Of a stretch of DNA of 9,005 bases, positions 1-5,924 are shown piece after piece; within the stretch, counting starts at the first letter, position 1, and the number at the start of each line of letters is the position of its first letter. Source of the DNA: an uncultured Bacilli bacterium (GTDB lineage: Bacteria; Bacillota_I; Bacilli_A; RF39; UBA660); the NCBI GenBank assembly GCA_949840855.1, contig CATKYP010000029.1:1-9005 (forward strand). Direction: 5' to 3'. The notes beneath the pieces are model-generated. The model did not search any database, was not told where the DNA came from, and worked only from the letters and a program-made list of their open reading frames with translations. The position numbers and the translations under genes were made by a program.

Positions 1-671
1 TAAATAGACATTTGTTTTGTTTTTAGCTCATTTTCTATAATCCAATTTATATCTTCAATAGCCTTATCTATATTAAATCTTCCATTACCTACTGGATAAT
101 ATACAGGAAAAAATTTGTATATTTTATTATTAATTGTTTTCTCATAACATTTTTTTCTTACTAAAGATACTGATATTTTTTGATTTAAAACAATAGATGA
201 TACTTGATTTCCAAATAGAATAATTATTTTAGGATTAATTATTTCTATTTCTTTTAATAGTAGATTTAAATATTTCTTGTACACTGAATCTGGAAGCTCT
301 CTAGCATCTAATTGAGTACATTTTCCCAGATTAGTAATAAAGTATTTGTTATATTCTACATTTTTGTATACTTCTCTAGCAAATTCCTCTGTCCATTCTT
401 TTCCTTTGATAGTTTTTATTTTTCTATAAATGTTTTTATCTATTAAGTTGATCTCATTGAATAAATCCCATATGTTTTTTGTACCAATCCAAGGAGATTT
501 TGGACCTTGCCATTGTTTTTCCGAAGCAATGTTTCTTGCTGTTGGATTCATAAAAACAAAACAAATATCTGGATTTTTAGTACAACCTCCATTATATATT
601 GAATCTAATTCTTTGGCACCATATTTTAGTTGTAGCTTATCATATTCTTTATTTAAATCTTTTATATTCAC
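1..671 (-). CDS. Uracil-DNA glycosylase superfamily-like protein (3' end at window edge)
   Basis: Reading the minus strand from a GTG at 671-669 gives 223 codons without a stop. The last two bases in the window are TA, so a TAA or TAG stop probably falls on the edge. The start is supported by AAAGGA eight bases upstream, inside the end of the GNAT gene. The layout fits the single-domain uracil-DNA glycosylase fold: a strand and loop FVFMNPTARN (residues 38-47) where family members carry a glycine/proline water-activating loop, then WIGTKN (61-66), ITNLGKC (112-118) resembling the usual 'TNxVKC' strand, NPKIIILFGNQVS (146-158), and YYPVGNGR (191-198) at the place of the His-Pro motif. The usual histidine is a tyrosine here, and the four iron-sulfur cysteines of family 4 enzymes are not apparent. 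If active it would remove a damaged or modified base from DNA, but substrate and activity are inference. One base separates it from the upstream acetyltransferase, so translation is probably coupled. Confidence 0.6.
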   Translation of the reverse strand, partial: MNIKDLNKEYDKLQLKYGAKELDSIYNGGCTKNPDICFVFMNPTARNIASEKQWQGPKSPWIGTKNIWDLFNEINLIDKNIYRKIKTIKGKEWTEEFAREVYKNVEYNKYFITNLGKCTQLDARELPDSVYKKYLNLLLKEIEIINPKIIILFGNQVSSIVLNQKISVSLVRKKCYEKTINNKIYKFFPVYYPVGNGRFNIDKAIEDINWIIENELKTKQMSI

Positions 672-672
672 T

Positions 673-1152
673 TTATAAATCCTTTCTCTTTGTTTTTTTT
701 AATTGTTTACTATTAAATATAATTTCTCTGGAAAGATATAAATCACTTATTTCAGTTTCTTGCCAGTTATATGATGTAATTATATTTTGAAATTCCTTTA
801 TTCTCTTTTCTGGTATTGTTATTAGTGGTTTATCTGTTTCCAAATAGTTAAATGAGGTTTCTAAAAGTTCTTTACAGTAACCTTTTTTTCTATATTCTTC
901 ATTAATAAGTAAGGTACATATTTTTCTTTCTAGTTTTGTTTTTTTTAATATGGTCAGTCCTACTACTATAAAACCGTCTAAATAGAAATATATTTCTCCT
1001 TTATTATCAAAAATTCTAGGAATACCTTTAGTATAAAACCACTTATAATAATTTTGATATTGTTTGCAATTATAATCTGTTAATAAATATATTTCATTTA
1101 CAGCTTTAGAAAAATTATTATTTTCTAATTTGCTTAATATTAGTTTTTCCAT
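673..1152 (-). CDS. GNAT family N-acetyltransferase
   Basis: A 159-residue protein of single GNAT-domain size. The acetyl-CoA signature is seen as strand KICTLLINEEY (77-87) followed by the pyrophosphate loop R88-K-K-G91-Y-C93, a slightly degenerate form of the usual (Q/R)xxGx(G/A). After it come a helix, LETDKPLITIPE, and a C-terminal YLSREIIFN strand. The latter resembles a GNAT subgroup ending in a 'Y...EYVFN' motif; this is recalled by eye, not searched. The acceptor is unknown. ATG at 1152-1150 is preceded by AGGAG with a 10-base spacer, and an extended -10 promoter lies just upstream. It is followed one base later by a uracil-DNA-glycosylase-like gene, so the two are probably made together and may act on a common pathway; that link is inference. 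Confidence 0.8.
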   Translation of the reverse strand: MEKLILSKLENNNFSKAVNEIYLLTDYNCKQYQNYYKWFYTKGIPRIFDNKGEIYFYLDGFIVVGLTILKKTKLERKICTLLINEEYRKKGYCKELLETSFNYLETDKPLITIPEKRIKEFQNIITSYNWQETEISDLYLSREIIFNSKQLKKTKRKDL

Positions 1153-1173
1153 AGTAACACAACTCCTACAAGT

Positions 1174-1179
1174 ATTATA
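1174..1179 (-). promoter_or_regulatory. Extended -10 promoter of the GNAT / UDG-like operon
   Basis: On the minus strand the bases read TGATATAAT: a perfect TATAAT preceded by the TGn extension. No good -35 is seen at the usual distance, as is common for extended -10 promoters. Transcription would begin near 1167, just ahead of the AGGAG of the GNAT gene. It directly follows the 3' arm of the rubrerythrin terminator. Confidence 0.55.
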
Positions 1180-1189
1180 TCACAACTGA

Positions 1190-1220
1190 AAACAAATAGA
1201 GATTTAATCTCTATCTGTTT
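1190..1220 (-). terminator. Hairpin terminator of the perR-rbr operon
   Basis: Bases 1190-1203 and 1207-1220 form a 14-base-pair stem with one imperfect pair and a three-base loop. Read on the minus strand, the 3' arm ends in a T-rich run (TTTGTTTTC). It lies 15 bases beyond the rubrerythrin stop codon, where an intrinsic terminator is expected. Confidence 0.65.
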
Positions 1221-1235
1221 ATTAAATATATTATT

Positions 1236-1769
1236 TTAATAGTTTTCTTTCTTAATCTCAAAATAACTTTGTGGATGACTACATACAGGACAAACCTTAG
1301 GTGCTTCTTTTCCAATTACGATATGTCCACAGTTACGACATTGCCATATCTTGTCGCCATCTCTTGAGAATACTAAGCCATTTTCTACGTTTGCAAGAAG
1401 TTTACGATATCTTTCTTCATGTTCCTTTTCAATCTTACCAACTTCTTCAAAAAGATAAGCAATTCTATCAAATCCTTCTTCTTTAGCAGTTTTAGCAAAT
1501 TCTTTGTACATATCAGTCCATTCATAATTTTCACCTTCAGCTGCTGATTTTAAGTTTTCTGCTGTAGTTCCAATTCCGCCTAATTCTTTAAACCACATTT
1601 TAGCATGTTCTTTTTCATTATTTGCTGTTTCTTCAAATATTTCAGCGATCTGTTCATAACCATCTTTTCTAGCCTTTGATGCAAAGAATGTATACTTATT
1701 TCTTGCTTGGCTTTCTCCAGCAAATGCTGCCATTAAATTTTGTTCAGTTTTACTTCCTTTTAATTCCAT
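1236..1769 (-). CDS. rbr: Rubrerythrin (NADH-linked peroxidase, di-iron plus rubredoxin)
   Basis: A 177-residue classical rubrerythrin that reduces hydrogen peroxide in the cytoplasm of anaerobes. The N-terminal ferritin-like four-helix domain has all expected di-iron ligands by alignment from memory with the Desulfovibrio protein: E19 (GESQAR), E52 and H55 (NEKEHAK), E80 and E83 (GENYEW), E114 and H117 (EKEH). The C-terminal rubredoxin-like domain has C144xxC147 and C160xxC163 for its single iron. The gene appears complete and intact. ATG at 1769 has AAGGAG ten bases upstream, inside the end of perR, and only one base separates the two genes, so it is the second gene of a perR-rbr operon and probably induced by peroxide. 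Its G+C content is visibly higher than its neighbours (about 37-42% in two sampled 60-base lines against about 20% in one line of perR), perhaps from codon selection for high expression or from a different origin. Confidence 0.96.
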   Translation of the reverse strand: MELKGSKTEQNLMAAFAGESQARNKYTFFASKARKDGYEQIAEIFEETANNEKEHAKMWFKELGGIGTTAENLKSAAEGENYEWTDMYKEFAKTAKEEGFDRIAYLFEEVGKIEKEHEERYRKLLANVENGLVFSRDGDKIWQCRNCGHIVIGKEAPKVCPVCSHPQSYFEIKKENY

Positions 1770-1770
1770 A

Positions 1771-2154
1771 TTATTGGTACTCCTTTTCTACACAATTATT
1801 ACAAATTCCTTTAAAATTTATTTCGTAATTCAATACTTTATAGTTATTAACTTTTTTGAATTTATTACAATAATTTTCATCAAACTCTTCTAAATCTGTG
1901 ATTTTATTACACTTTATACATATAAAATGAGCATGTTTTTTTTCAACTTTATCATATCTGTCTATACTATTTGGCATCTTAATTCTAGTTATTAAAAAAT
2001 TTTCTTCTAAGATATTTAGATTTCTATAAACTGTTCCTAAGCTTATATTAGGCGACAATCTTTTACAGTAGTCATATATCTCTCTAGCAGTATAATGCTC
2101 ATAACTATTATTTATGATATCTAAAATCAGCTTTTTTTGCATTGTATTTCTCAA
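1771..2154 (-). CDS. perR: Fur-family peroxide-responsive repressor, PerR-like
   Basis: A 127-residue Fur-superfamily regulator. The winged-helix part includes SLGTVYRNLNILEE (38-51), the recognition helix. The structural zinc site is C79xxC82 and C118xxC121. The residues that bind the regulatory metal in Bacillus PerR have counterparts here: H20, D68, H74, H76 and D87. An aspartate in the last position favours PerR over Fur. In PerR the histidines equivalent to H20 and H74 are oxidised by peroxide through bound iron, releasing DNA. The start is a TTG at 2154-2152 with AGGAG ten bases upstream; an in-frame TGA lies just ahead of it, and the next ATG (2142) would be 22 bases from that site. 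The protein is about 15 residues shorter at the N-terminus than Bacillus PerR. It overlaps no gene, and rubrerythrin begins one base after its stop. Confidence 0.88.
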   Translation of the reverse strand: MRNTMQKKLILDIINNSYEHYTAREIYDYCKRLSPNISLGTVYRNLNILEENFLITRIKMPNSIDRYDKVEKKHAHFICIKCNKITDLEEFDENYCNKFKKVNNYKVLNYEINFKGICNNCVEKEYQ

Positions 2155-2172
2155 AAAAAGTCAACTCCTTAT

Positions 2173-2187
2173 TAGTAATGATTACTA
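2173..2187. promoter_or_regulatory. PerR box-like operator at the perR-rbr promoter
   Basis: TAGTAATGATTACTA is a perfect 7-1-7 inverted repeat, the same architecture as the Bacillus PerR box TTATAATnATTATAA, matching it at most positions. It covers about +1 to +14 of the predicted transcript, where bound repressor would block transcription. This implies autoregulation of perR and control of rubrerythrin by peroxide or metal. Confidence 0.72.
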
Positions 2188-2192
2188 TTAAG

Positions 2193-2221
2193 AGTATAGC
2201 AAAACTTATTTGAAAATTCAA
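2193..2221 (-). promoter_or_regulatory. Promoter of the perR-rbr operon
   Basis: On the minus strand TTGAAT (2221-2216), a 17-base spacer, and TATACT (2198-2193) form a strong sigma-A type promoter, with TGC ahead of the -10 giving an extended -10 as well. The start point would be near 2186, at the edge of the palindromic operator, with a leader of about 32 bases before the TTG start. Confidence 0.75.
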
Positions 2222-2283
2222 TAATATTTTTAACAATTTTTAACTAATTTCTATATTCTATTTTTATTTGTGATTAAGTTATA

Positions 2284-2982
2284 CTAATCGTTAATTAATC
2301 CATTTTCGTCAAATAGATCTAATAATTCATTTGTGTTTTTAACATCATCTTCATCTTCAATTATTTGATTATTTTTTACTAGAATAATTAAAGGAGCAGT
2401 CCAATCTCTTTTGAAATATTCATCTGAATTCATTAATTTTTGATAATCTTCTTCAGTTAAATTACTTATATTTAGATAATTTATTTTTAAATTATATCTT
2501 CTTGCTATACTATAAAGATATACTGATTGCTGATAGCAAGATGTACAATTATCTTTTCCTATATATATAATAGATACTTCTTCTTTACTTTTTAATTCTA
2601 AAAATCTTTGAATATCTATATTTTCAAAGTATTTTGTATAATCACTATATCTATTATTATCATAGTAATAGTGATGGTTATTACCATATCTATCTTCGTT
2701 ATTGTAATTATCATTATGTCTGTTATTATAATAATTCCAATTATTAAAATAGTCATCTTCATAATTTTTATCTAGTTCAGCAGTATCTCTTTTTTCACCA
2801 TCTATTATAATTGCCATTGTTTTTCCTAGTATAACTGAAAATATAAATACTATTATAATTACTATAATTATACTTAATATTATTATTGGAGTATTATTTG
2901 TTTTTCTATCTACATTCTTTCCACAGTATTTACAGAAGTTTGAATCTTTTTCTATTTCTTTTCCACAATTTTTACAATGCAT
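2284..2982 (-). CDS. Membrane-anchored thioredoxin-like protein with N-terminal zinc ribbon
   Basis: A 232-residue protein in three parts. Residues 3-20 form a zinc ribbon (C3xxC6 ... C17xxC20, with CGK knuckles). Residues 32-57 are a very hydrophobic isoleucine-rich membrane helix. About 66-115 is a low-complexity linker rich in Asn, Asp, Tyr and His. From about 120 to the end is a thioredoxin-like domain with C146-T-S-C149 after a beta strand, and T-A-P197 at the cis-proline position. Lysine/arginine residues before the helix and acidic residues after it place the zinc ribbon inside and the redox domain outside by the positive-inside rule. It may act on disulfides at the cell surface; the substrate is unknown. 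An upstream in-frame GTG (2991) would abut the AGGAG, whereas ATG at 2982-2980 is ten bases from it, so ATG is chosen. It lies between a BI-1 protein and the peroxide-response operon. Confidence 0.7.
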   Translation of the reverse strand: MHCKNCGKEIEKDSNFCKYCGKNVDRKTNNTPIIILSIIIVIIIVFIFSVILGKTMAIIIDGEKRDTAELDKNYEDDYFNNWNYYNNRHNDNYNNEDRYGNNHHYYYDNNRYSDYTKYFENIDIQRFLELKSKEEVSIIYIGKDNCTSCYQQSVYLYSIARRYNLKINYLNISNLTEEDYQKLMNSDEYFKRDWTAPLIILVKNNQIIEDEDDVKNTNELLDLFDENGLIND

Positions 2983-3003
2983 ATTAATCACTCTCCTTTT
3001 TAT

Positions 3004-3009
3004 AGTATA
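3004..3009 (-). promoter_or_regulatory. Possible extended -10 promoter of the zinc-ribbon/thioredoxin-like gene
   Basis: The minus strand reads TGTTATACT, an extended -10 (TGn-TATACT) with no clear -35. The expected start, near 2997, falls at the edge of the AGGAG site, leaving a leader of only about 15 bases, which is unusually short and keeps the confidence low. Confidence 0.4.
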
Positions 3010-3055
3010 ACACTTTATTATGAATATTTTTATAGTTAATTTCTAATTTCATATT

Positions 3056-3081
3056 AAAAGTACACTAAAAAGTGTACTTTT
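3056..3081 (-). terminator. Hairpin terminator after the BI-1 family gene
   Basis: A perfect 11-base-pair stem (3056-3066 with 3071-3081) closes a four-base AAAA loop (+ strand). It starts five bases after the stop of the BI-1 gene. Both flanks end in four T residues in the respective reading directions, so it could work in either orientation, although only the minus-strand gene needs it. Confidence 0.72.
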
Positions 3082-3085
3082 GATT

Positions 3086-3730
3086 TTAATTATCTGAATT
3101 ATTGTTTAATAATCTAAGTAAATCTACAAATAAATTTATAAAGTCTAAATATAATTGAAAGGCGGCATATATAGGACCAGCCTCTTCATTATAACTTGTT
3201 AAGAATTCTGCTCTTTTAATATCATATACTACATATGCTAAAAATATTATTATTGATATAATTGTAATTATTAGATCAAACATAGGTGATTTGAAAAATA
3301 TATTTATAATAGTAGCGATTATTACTGCTAATAAAGCCATTAATAGGTAATTTGACCAACTTGTAATATCTTTTTTTGTAGTATAACCTATTATGGCAAA
3401 TATACCAAAAGTTATTGATGTAACTAAGAATACTAACATTATTGACGACAACTTAAATACTAGAAATATTGATGAAAATGTTAGTCCTGTTAAAAACGAG
3501 TAAATTATGTAGCATATTGTTGCCGTGATCTTGCTCATTTTTGCTAATCTCATCGAGAAAAATATTGCAACTACAAACTCAACTACAACTAATATTATAT
3601 ATGTACTTCCTGACAGTATATTATAGGTTAATTGTTCGTTAAGTGATAGTGAATACCCTGTCATAAAGGTTATTAATAATCCTACAAACAACCACGTAAA
3701 TACTTTAGGATATAATTCTTTTTTATTCAT
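3086..3730 (-). CDS. Bax inhibitor-1 (BI-1/YccA/YetJ) family membrane protein
   Basis: A 214-residue protein with about seven hydrophobic membrane segments and the family's C-terminal signature: AYVVYDIKRAEF (165-176), then FQLYLDFINLFVDLLRLL (191-208). D170 and D196 match in context the aspartate pair (D171/D195) that forms the pH-sensitive calcium gate in Bacillus subtilis YetJ, so a pH-dependent calcium leak channel is the best guess; that function is known for YetJ and inferred here. Length is normal for the family. ATG at 3730 follows AAGGAGG with an 11-base spacer. It has its own likely promoter and a strong hairpin after its stop, suggesting a single-gene transcript. Confidence 0.88.
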   Translation of the reverse strand: MNKKELYPKVFTWLFVGLLITFMTGYSLSLNEQLTYNILSGSTYIILVVVEFVVAIFFSMRLAKMSKITATICYIIYSFLTGLTFSSIFLVFKLSSIMLVFLVTSITFGIFAIIGYTTKKDITSWSNYLLMALLAVIIATIINIFFKSPMFDLIITIISIIIFLAYVVYDIKRAEFLTSYNEEAGPIYAAFQLYLDFINLFVDLLRLLNNNSDN

Positions 3731-3754
3731 TAAATTTTATTCCTCCTTAATACT

Positions 3755-3760
3755 ATTATA
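3755..3760 (-). promoter_or_regulatory. Likely -10 of the BI-1 family gene
   Basis: A perfect TATAAT on the minus strand lies 24 bases ahead of the start codon, just before AAGGAGG. The -35 at a 17-base spacing is poor (TTTTAA), so this rests mainly on the -10. I see no strong hairpin between this gene and the end of the preceding operon, so some read-through is possible. Confidence 0.4.
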
Positions 3761-3797
3761 AGCGATATGCAATATTTTTAAAAGTATATTTAGTTAT

Positions 3798-4310
3798 TTA
3801 TTTGCTATTAAGTTTTATTTCTATATTTTTCTCTTTAGCATATTCTTCCAATTCTTTTATATTTTTTCCTATTATTAATTCGTCAAATAATGATATTTCA
3901 TATGGCCCTTTTATGTTATCCAATTTTTCTTTTATCTTGTCAATTACCTTTGTTTTTGCTTTTGATTCTTTTGCTCTACACCTAGAATCTACTATAGTAC
4001 TTTTGATACCAGTAAATGTTAAAATATACTGTTCTATTAAATAAAATATTTCTATATCAAAATTATCTATAAAAATTACATCATAATCTGTTGGTTTTAT
4101 TTCCTCTATTTTATTAAGAATACTTTTTAAATTATCATTTTCTAATATTACTTCTAAATCTTTTTCTGGATAATATAACTTTGCACCTTTTATGTGTTCT
4201 TTTTTTAAAATCATAAATTCTTTATTTTCAGAATTTTTATTAGTTATTAATGAATAATCATTATATATTTGTTCATCTTTAAAAGCTTTTAATAGTTCTT
4301 CTCTTGTCAT
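3798..4310 (-). CDS. Unrecognised 170-residue protein in the pcrA/nucleotidyltransferase run
   Basis: I do not recognise this protein. It is a soluble, lysine- and glutamate-rich alpha/beta type sequence without signal peptide or membrane helix. Visible elements are a hydrophobic strand YDVIFIDNFDIEIF (76-89), a following helix, a segment STIVDSRCRAKESKAKTK that is basic and could contact phosphate or nucleic acid, and an acidic-amphipathic end. No nucleotide-binding or metal motif is certain. Its ATG lies two bases after the stop of the preceding nucleotidyltransferase, with TGGAG nine bases upstream inside that gene, so it is translationally coupled and part of the same operon. This suggests, without proving, a role alongside the nucleotidyltransferases. 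Codon and base use match its neighbours. Confidence 0.75.
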   Translation of the reverse strand: MTREELLKAFKDEQIYNDYSLITNKNSENKEFMILKKEHIKGAKLYYPEKDLEVILENDNLKSILNKIEEIKPTDYDVIFIDNFDIEIFYLIEQYILTFTGIKSTIVDSRCRAKESKAKTKVIDKIKEKLDNIKGPYEISLFDELIIGKNIKELEEYAKEKNIEIKLNSK

Positions 4311-4312
4311 TA

Positions 4313-5245
4313 TTAATCACTCCATAGTTTTTGTGGATATATTTTTTGCTTAATTAACTTATTTATGGATTCTTTTACTAGATCTATATCTTCTTTATAT
4401 GTTACTCCATACCAACTTTCTGTTGTTTCTAGTATTTTTATAGTACCATTTTTTCTTTTTATTATATTTTTCATTACAGTTGGTATTTGATATTCTGAAT
4501 TTAACAAGTCTTCTTTGTTATCTTCTAAAAAATCCTTAAAATCATTACTTATATATGTGAAGATAGTTGGGGCAAATAAGAGCATATTCATAGAAACTAA
4601 TGTTTTATCATCTAATTCATAGGATTCGTTATTATTTAATGGGTTAGCTATTATTTTGTTCCCTATTTTTTCTACTTTACATTCTTCTATATCTGTTAAG
4701 TAGAAGTCTTTAGTATTACAAACTCCTCTTGTTACATAACCATTATCTGTTATTGTATTTTCAACATGATATGCTATCATTGCATAATCCGTACTTTTAT
4801 TATTCATATTTTTCAAATATTTTGCAGCTTTTATAAATGATTCCTTTCCATAAAAGTCATCAGCATTAATTACTAGAAATGGATTATTTATAATGTTTTT
4901 ACAACATAATATTGCTTGAGCTGTACCAAGTGGTTTTTTCCTTTCAGATGGTATTTTATACTCCTCTTTAATTTCTTGAAAAACGTATTCCACTTCTATT
5001 TTTCCTTCTATTCTTTTTCCAATTGTTTCTCTAAAAACTTCATAGTTTTCTTTTTTAATTATAAATACCAATTTAGTAAAACCTGCCCTTATGGCATCAT
5101 AAATTGAATAATCAATGATAAATTCACCATTGGGTCCCATTCTCTCTACTTGTTTTAATCCTCCAAATCTGCTTCCCATTCCTGCTGCCATAATAACTAG
5201 TGTAATATTATTAAAAGATTTTTGATAGGTTTTGGTGTTAGTCAT
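4313..5245 (-). CDS. Nucleotidyltransferase, GT-A fold (paralogue 1 of a tandem pair)
   Basis: A 310-residue sugar-phosphate-type nucleotidyltransferase. The N-terminal nucleotide-binding loop MAAGMGSRFGGLKQ (19-32) has the AAGxGxR core, followed by MGPNGEFIIDYSIYDAI, KPLGTAQAILCC and the metal-binding INADDFYG with D129/D130. Such enzymes join NTP to a phosphorylated sugar or alcohol, releasing pyrophosphate; the substrate cannot be told from sequence. It is a close paralogue of the preceding gene, about 60% identical by eye, with a 3-residue deletion in the loop around residue 92-98 and a longer N-terminus (MTNTKTYQKSF). ATG at 5245 has GAGGAG four bases upstream, somewhat close. A 56-base gap separates it from its paralogue and I see no clear promoter or terminator there, so cotranscription is likely. 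Confidence 0.85.
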   Translation of the reverse strand: MTNTKTYQKSFNNITLVIMAAGMGSRFGGLKQVERMGPNGEFIIDYSIYDAIRAGFTKLVFIIKKENYEVFRETIGKRIEGKIEVEYVFQEIKEEYKIPSERKKPLGTAQAILCCKNIINNPFLVINADDFYGKESFIKAAKYLKNMNNKSTDYAMIAYHVENTITDNGYVTRGVCNTKDFYLTDIEECKVEKIGNKIIANPLNNNESYELDDKTLVSMNMLLFAPTIFTYISNDFKDFLEDNKEDLLNSEYQIPTVMKNIIKRKNGTIKILETTESWYGVTYKEDIDLVKESINKLIKQKIYPQKLWSD

Positions 5246-5924
5246 AAATCTCCTCTTTTCTTTTGTACCTGATGTAAAAAATATTATTCTATTTTACTTT
5301 ATTAATTCCATAAATAATTGGAATATTCCCCTTTATCTATTAGTTTTCCTATAGCTTCTTTTACAGGTGTTATATCTTCCTTATAAGTTATTCCATACCA
5401 AGATGAATTTGTTTCAATTACCTTTGTTGTGACTAATCCTTTTTTTAGTAATTTTTGTAATAAGTCAGGAATTAAATATTCTGCCTTCATTATGTTATTT
5501 TTATTTTCATCTAGAAAATCTTTAAAATTATCTTCGATAAAATTAAATATAGTAGTGGTAAATAATAGCATATTCATAGATACTGTTTGAGTGTCTTTTA
5601 CTTCAAATTCTTTACTATTATCTAAAGGTTTAGCAATTATTTTATTGTTAATTTTTTCAACACTGCTTTCTAACAAATCAGTTAAATAGCCATTTTCAAT
5701 ATTGCAAACACCTCTTTTTACAGCTCCATTTTCTGTTAGTGTGTTTATTATATGATATGCTATCATTGCATAACTGTTAGAGTTTGAATCAACTGTTTTT
5801 AAATATGTTGCTGCTTTTACAAAAGAATCTCTTCCATAAAAGTCATCAGCATTAATTATAGCAAATGGTGTATTTACTACATTTTTACAGCATAATATTG
5901 CTTGAGCTGTACCAAGTGGTTTTT
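4846..5924. repeat. Direct repeats within the tandem nucleotidyltransferase genes
   Basis: Three runs are identical at the DNA level between the two paralogues: 4846-4872 with 5832-5858 (27 bases), 4905-4938 with 5891-5924 (34 bases), and 5150-5196 with 6145-6191 (47 bases). They encode the most conserved motifs (INADDFYG, LGTAQAILCC, AAGMGSRFGGLKQ). They mark a gene duplication, with possible gene conversion, and could mediate deletion of one copy by recombination. Confidence 0.75.

Noticed and set aside
430..790. Open frames on the + strand opposite the GNAT and UDG-like genes
   Set aside because: They lie antisense to well-supported genes, lack ribosome binding sites and encode low-complexity, Phe/Leu/Tyr-rich sequence typical of shadows of AT-rich coding DNA.
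2222..2283. Terminator between the thioredoxin-like gene and perR
   Set aside because: The stretch is T/A-rich, but I could not find a stem of useful length; read-through into perR is possible.
2640..2780. Short repeated ATTATNAT-like motifs, considered as a repeat array or regulatory site
   Set aside because: They are the coding DNA of the Asn/Tyr/Asp-rich linker and show no regular unit or spacing.
2983..2991. GTG start for the zinc-ribbon/thioredoxin-like protein
   Set aside because: It lies about one base from the AGGAG, too close to serve as start; the ATG nine bases on has ideal spacing.
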